This document shows positions 7,419 through 9,680 of a stretch of DNA of 9,680 nt, one piece after another. A program made the translations under genes and the position numbers. Position 1 is the stretch's first letter; each line of letters starts with the position of its first letter. The notes under the pieces are model-generated. The model was not told the origin of the DNA and did not search any database. It saw nothing but the letters and a program-made list of their open reading frames with translations. The DNA is taken from contig PWFZ01000074.1 of assembly GCA_003555185.1 (NCBI GenBank), forward strand, positions 1 through 9,680, in the 5' to 3' direction. This stretch comes from Balneolaceae bacterium (GTDB lineage Bacteria > Bacteroidota > Rhodothermia > Balneolales > Balneolaceae).

Positions 7419-7461
7419 AGTATCGTACAGTTGGTAGTTATCAACCCAAAGTAAATACACA

Positions 7462-8256
7462 ATGAAACTTCGATCTCCCGTAAACGATCAGGCCGAAATT
7501 ACCCTTCCAAAACAGGTTTCAGACCTTCAAAAACAGTTTACCGGTACGGTGTGCTCCAGCAGGGGGGACGAATACAATATTGAAAATAATATTGTGGACC
7601 TCATCACTCAACAAAAAGAATTTACGCTTGCACAGAGCACGAATCACTGGACCCTCACCGCAACGCTTTATGAAGATTTGTGGAGAAAACGTTCACTTTC
7701 TCTGTTAACAGGAGAGCCTTTCCCAATTGAAAAAGAGAAAGAGTTGCTCATTGATTGGGTGAACCCAAAACCCGATGGATTATATCTTGACGTAGGCTGC
7801 TCAACTGCGCTTTATGCAAGGGCGTTAAAAAAAGCTTCCCCTAAAAGCACTATCGCAGCAATAGATTTTTCAAAACAGATGCTAACAGAAGCGCGGCTTA
7901 AAGCGGAAGCAGATCAAACAGATTTATATTTGATAAAAGCCGACGCCCGTGAAATGCCTTTTTTTGGCAAAACATTTGATGGAGTGGTGATGGGCGGTAC
8001 CCTGAACGAACTTAGTGATGAACTAAAAGTTCTATTTGAGTGCAAACGTGTGTTAAAAGAAGGTGGTGTGATGTTTGTGATGCACCTTATTAAATCAGAA
8101 TACTGGTACGCAAGATTAATGCAGGATTCCGCTGAATGGGGTGGACTTCAATTCTGGACCGTTGATGAAAGCAATAAATTATTTGAGCGGGCAGATTTCA
8201 CAATTGAAGAACAATTCACAAAAGGTATCGTCTGTTTTACAAAACTTAGCGCCTGA
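7462..8256 (+). CDS. Class I SAM-dependent methyltransferase with worn N-terminal zinc-ribbon-like segment
   Basis: The 264-residue protein ends in a Rossmann-type methyltransferase domain: YLDVGC (108-113) is motif I, Asp135 in IAAIDFSKQML ends strand 2, ADAREMPF (160-167) is motif II/III, and RVLKEGG (196-202) is the usual post-motif loop. An upstream block LYEDLWRKR (69-77) and the overall order resemble plant and bacterial proteins of the At1g78140 type. Those proteins begin with a Trm112-like zinc ribbon. Here residues 11-50 keep the closing pattern (YNIENNIVDLI) but only one Cys (Cys31), so zinc binding is unlikely. The glycine loop is also altered: GCSTA replaces the usual GCGTG. The gene is 66 bases after DUF62, in the same direction. 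The substrate is unknown. The family is secure; catalytic competence is open. Confidence 0.85.
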   Translation: MKLRSPVNDQAEITLPKQVSDLQKQFTGTVCSSRGDEYNIENNIVDLITQQKEFTLAQSTNHWTLTATLYEDLWRKRSLSLLTGEPFPIEKEKELLIDWVNPKPDGLYLDVGCSTALYARALKKASPKSTIAAIDFSKQMLTEARLKAEADQTDLYLIKADAREMPFFGKTFDGVVMGGTLNELSDELKVLFECKRVLKEGGVMFVMHLIKSEYWYARLMQDSAEWGGLQFWTVDESNKLFERADFTIEEQFTKGIVCFTKLSA

Positions 8257-8279
8257 TTTTCTCTCAGTCGTGCAGAGAG

Positions 8280-8310
8280 TTAACGATATATTTACAGCAG
8301 CGTAATTTTG
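8280..8310 (+). promoter_or_regulatory. Bacteroidota-type promoter for the DUF1566-like gene
   Basis: TAATTTTG at 8303-8310 is an exact match to the TAnnTTTG element recognised by the primary sigma factor of Bacteroidota. Exactly 20 bases upstream stands TTA (8280-8282), one base off the TTG element, and 20 is within the usual 19-21 spacing. Transcription would start around 8317, giving a leader of about 75 bases to the ATG at 8393. The site lies between the methyltransferase stop and the DUF1566-like gene, so that gene probably has its own transcript. The evidence is sequence match and placement only. Confidence 0.45.
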
Positions 8311-8392
8311 ATTTTTCAGCAATATGTCGTTGCTTGTTAGAAAGGGAAATCATCAGGATCTAGCAGTTTATTTAGCATATAAGGGAATATTT

Positions 8393-8977
8393 ATGGACTC
8401 AATAAAACGAACCGCTTTCAAGTACATTTTAGCCACTTTACCATTTGTTCTATTTATCACTTCAGAAATTATTGAAGCCGACTATTCATTATTAAGTGAT
8501 GAGAGTTTACAACAGTATCAGATTGGGGAACAAGGGCCGTCGGGCGGCACAATCTTTTATGACAAAGGATCCTATAGTAACGACTGGAGATATTTAGAAG
8601 TAGCACCCTCTCATCAGGGAGATACAAAATGGGGATGTAACGGAATGTCTATTTCTACCGGAAACGATGTAGGGGCGGGTAAATCCAATACTCAAAGGAT
8701 TATATCTAATTGTACTGAGCCATCCACCGCAGCTGAAATTACAGAAAATCTACGATTAGGCGGGAATTCAGACTGGTATTTACCCTCACGAGAAGAATTG
8801 GATCTTATCTACCGAAACCTTCATTCAAAAAGAGAAGGCCCTATGACAAATACCCGGTATTGGAGCTCGTCTCAATATAACTCAACTCAGGCATGGGCAC
8901 AATTTTTCGGTGATGGCAGAAAAATTCAGGCTAATACCGATTTAACATTTCGCGTTCACGCCATTCGCTCATTTTAG
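8393..8977 (+). CDS. Secreted DUF1566-like protein
   Basis: From the ATG at 8393 the product is 194 residues. It begins with a signal peptide: Lys/Arg near the start, the hydrophobic stretch YILATLPFVLFITS (11-24) and a possible cleavage after Ala29. The mature part matches the DUF1566/Lcl-type module common in spirochaetes and Bacteroidota: IGEQGPSGGTIFYDKG (44-59), WRYLEVAPS (65-73), a Cys pair (82 and 107) likely to form a disulfide, GKSNT (96-100), DWYLPSREELDLIYRNL (127-143), YWSSSQY (156-162), AWAQFF (167-172) and a final RVHAIRSF. An in-frame ATG at 8324 would add 23 residues before the signal peptide. The later start is preferred because it places the signal peptide at the N terminus and has an AAGGG ribosome site at 8381-8385. 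No function is established for the module. Confidence 0.8.
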   Translation: MDSIKRTAFKYILATLPFVLFITSEIIEADYSLLSDESLQQYQIGEQGPSGGTIFYDKGSYSNDWRYLEVAPSHQGDTKWGCNGMSISTGNDVGAGKSNTQRIISNCTEPSTAAEITENLRLGGNSDWYLPSREELDLIYRNLHSKREGPMTNTRYWSSSQYNSTQAWAQFFGDGRKIQANTDLTFRVHAIRSF

Positions 8978-9012
8978 AAAAAGCAGACAATAGCTAAATT
9001 ACATTCTGTCTG
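8978..9012 (-). terminator. Probable intrinsic terminator of argS
   Basis: Read on the minus strand, the arms cagaca (9012-9007) and tgtctg (8989-8984) form a six-base-pair stem with a 17-base loop, followed after one C by five T residues (complement of the A-run 8978-8982). The left arm lies in the last sense codons of argS and the loop holds its stop codon. The T-run abuts the stop of the convergent DUF1566-like gene. The short stem and long loop keep confidence modest. Confidence 0.4.
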
Positions 9013-9680
9013 GTGCGGTTATTCCTAAAATTGTAAGACCGTTATTTAATACCTGAGCAACAGCCGTTGCAAGAGCAGAGCGAGCCTGCATCATCTTCTC
9101 ATTTTCTCCGATAATCCTGCAGTCGTGATAAAAAGAGGTGAAGTCTGAAGCGAGCTCATTCAGATAATTAATCACCTTATGGGGTTCACGGTGAAATGCA
9201 GCCTGAGAAATGGCATCAGGGAAACCAATCAGTTTTTTAATCAACGTTATTTCTGCATCGTGTGTGAGGATTGAATAGTCCGGTTCAGCGGAGAAATCAG
9301 CTATCTCTTCTACTTTTCTCAAAATAGACTGAATTCTGGCGTGTGCGTACTGCAGATAGAAAACCGGGTTCTTTTCACCCGCTTCTTTCGCTTTAAGTAC
9401 ATCAAATTCGAGGTGAGTGTTAGGTGATCTCATCAAAAAGAAAAACCGGGTAACATCTTCGCCAACTTCATCCATCAAGTCATCTAAAGTCACAAAATTG
9501 GCTTTTCGTGTACTCATTTTAAAAGGATTACCATCTTTTACCAATGTTACAAACTGATAAACCAACACATCCACTTTACTCTTATCGTACCCTAAAACCT
9601 CAACTCCGTTAATCACATCGGGATAGGTATCAATATGGTCAGCCCCAAAAACATCTATACAGAGATCGTAACCGCGATCC
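8999..9680 (-). CDS. argS: Arginyl-tRNA synthetase, C-terminal part (5' end outside window)
   Basis: ArgS charges tRNA-Arg with arginine. The frame stays open to the right edge, so this is a partial gene showing the last 226 residues; the GTG at 9614-9616 is an internal Val codon, not the start, because clear ArgS sequence continues upstream of it (CIDVFGADHIDTYPDV). The class I signature loop is KMSTRKAN, followed by FVTLDDLMDEVGEDVTRFFF. The KMSTR form and GADHIxTYP are usual in Bacteroidota ArgS. The rest is the anticodon-binding domain, with VFYLQYAHARIQSILRK and the typical C-terminal end APDRM. The N-terminal domain and the HIGH motif lie outside the window. It is convergent with the DUF1566-like gene, 21 bases apart. 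Confidence 0.96.
   Translation of the reverse strand, partial: DRGYDLCIDVFGADHIDTYPDVINGVEVLGYDKSKVDVLVYQFVTLVKDGNPFKMSTRKANFVTLDDLMDEVGEDVTRFFFLMRSPNTHLEFDVLKAKEAGEKNPVFYLQYAHARIQSILRKVEEIADFSAEPDYSILTHDAEITLIKKLIGFPDAISQAAFHREPHKVINYLNELASDFTSFYHDCRIIGENEKMMQARSALATAVAQVLNNGLTILGITAPDRM

Noticed and set aside
7396..7461. Promoter for the methyltransferase in the 66-base gap
   Set aside because: TTGGTA at 7431-7436 has no acceptable downstream element at proper spacing before the ATG, and no TAnnTTTG is present.
8261..8279. Small hairpin ctctc/gagag after the methyltransferase stop
   Set aside because: Only five base pairs, with no following T-run on either strand. It was not called a terminator.
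8324..8392. In-frame upstream start for the DUF1566-like protein
   Set aside because: It would place 23 mostly polar residues before a clear signal peptide and has no ribosome site, while the ATG at 8393 has AAGGG upstream. It is kept as an alternative only.
9614..9616. GTG as the start of argS
   Set aside because: Conserved ArgS sequence (GADHIDTYPDV) continues in frame upstream to the window edge, so the GTG is an internal Val codon.
1..9680. CRISPR arrays, tRNA or rRNA genes, insertion sequences, toxin-antitoxin or defence genes
   Set aside because: No spaced direct repeats, transposase motifs, terminal inverted repeats or tRNA-like folds were seen, and almost all of the window is accounted for by recognised genes.

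Overview
The window reads as chromosomal core genome of a member of the Bacteroidota, most likely in or near the Balneolales/Rhodothermales side of that phylum. The reasons are: an lptB gene, implying a Gram-negative outer membrane; a three-subunit type FGAM synthase (separate purS and purQ) instead of a single long PurL; an ArgS with the KMSTRKAN form of the signature loop; starts that mostly lack a Shine-Dalgarno sequence; and one good match to the Bacteroidota promoter element TAnnTTTG. The lineage is an inference from protein texture; no rRNA is present to settle it. No mobile element, CRISPR array, tRNA or rRNA gene was seen.

Layout. Positions 1-828 (+) are the C-terminal two-thirds of a transcription termination factor Rho. 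It converges, across a perfect 10-bp hairpin (831-861), on a compact seven-gene minus-strand operon that runs from 5253 down to 877: miaA, purS, clpS, purQ, an M42 family metallopeptidase, lptB and a single-domain rhodanese. Gaps inside the operon are 36, 3, 5, 3, -4 and 14 bases. A 235-base divergent intergenic region (5254-5488) separates miaA from the plus-strand group dnaN, a SAM hydroxide adenosyltransferase (DUF62) and a class I methyltransferase with worn-down motifs. A secreted DUF1566-like protein with its own probable promoter follows (8393-8977, +). It converges on the C-terminal part of argS (8999 to the right edge, -).

How the genes relate. The minus operon mixes tRNA modification (MiaA), purine synthesis (PurS, PurQ), protein quality control (ClpS, M42 peptidase), the ATPase of lipopolysaccharide export (LptB) and sulfur transfer. 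This is a growth-linked housekeeping mixture, not one pathway. PurS and PurQ need a PurL that is not in the window. In the plus group, an enzyme that destroys SAM sits directly upstream of an enzyme that probably uses SAM.

I see no convincing undescribed multi-gene system. The points most worth a second look are clpS placed inside the purS-purQ pair, an Asp at the usual Asn of the ClpS degron pocket, a Rho whose RNA-contacting loops differ from the usual sequence, and the methyltransferase with an altered glycine loop and a zinc ribbon that has lost its cysteine pairs.
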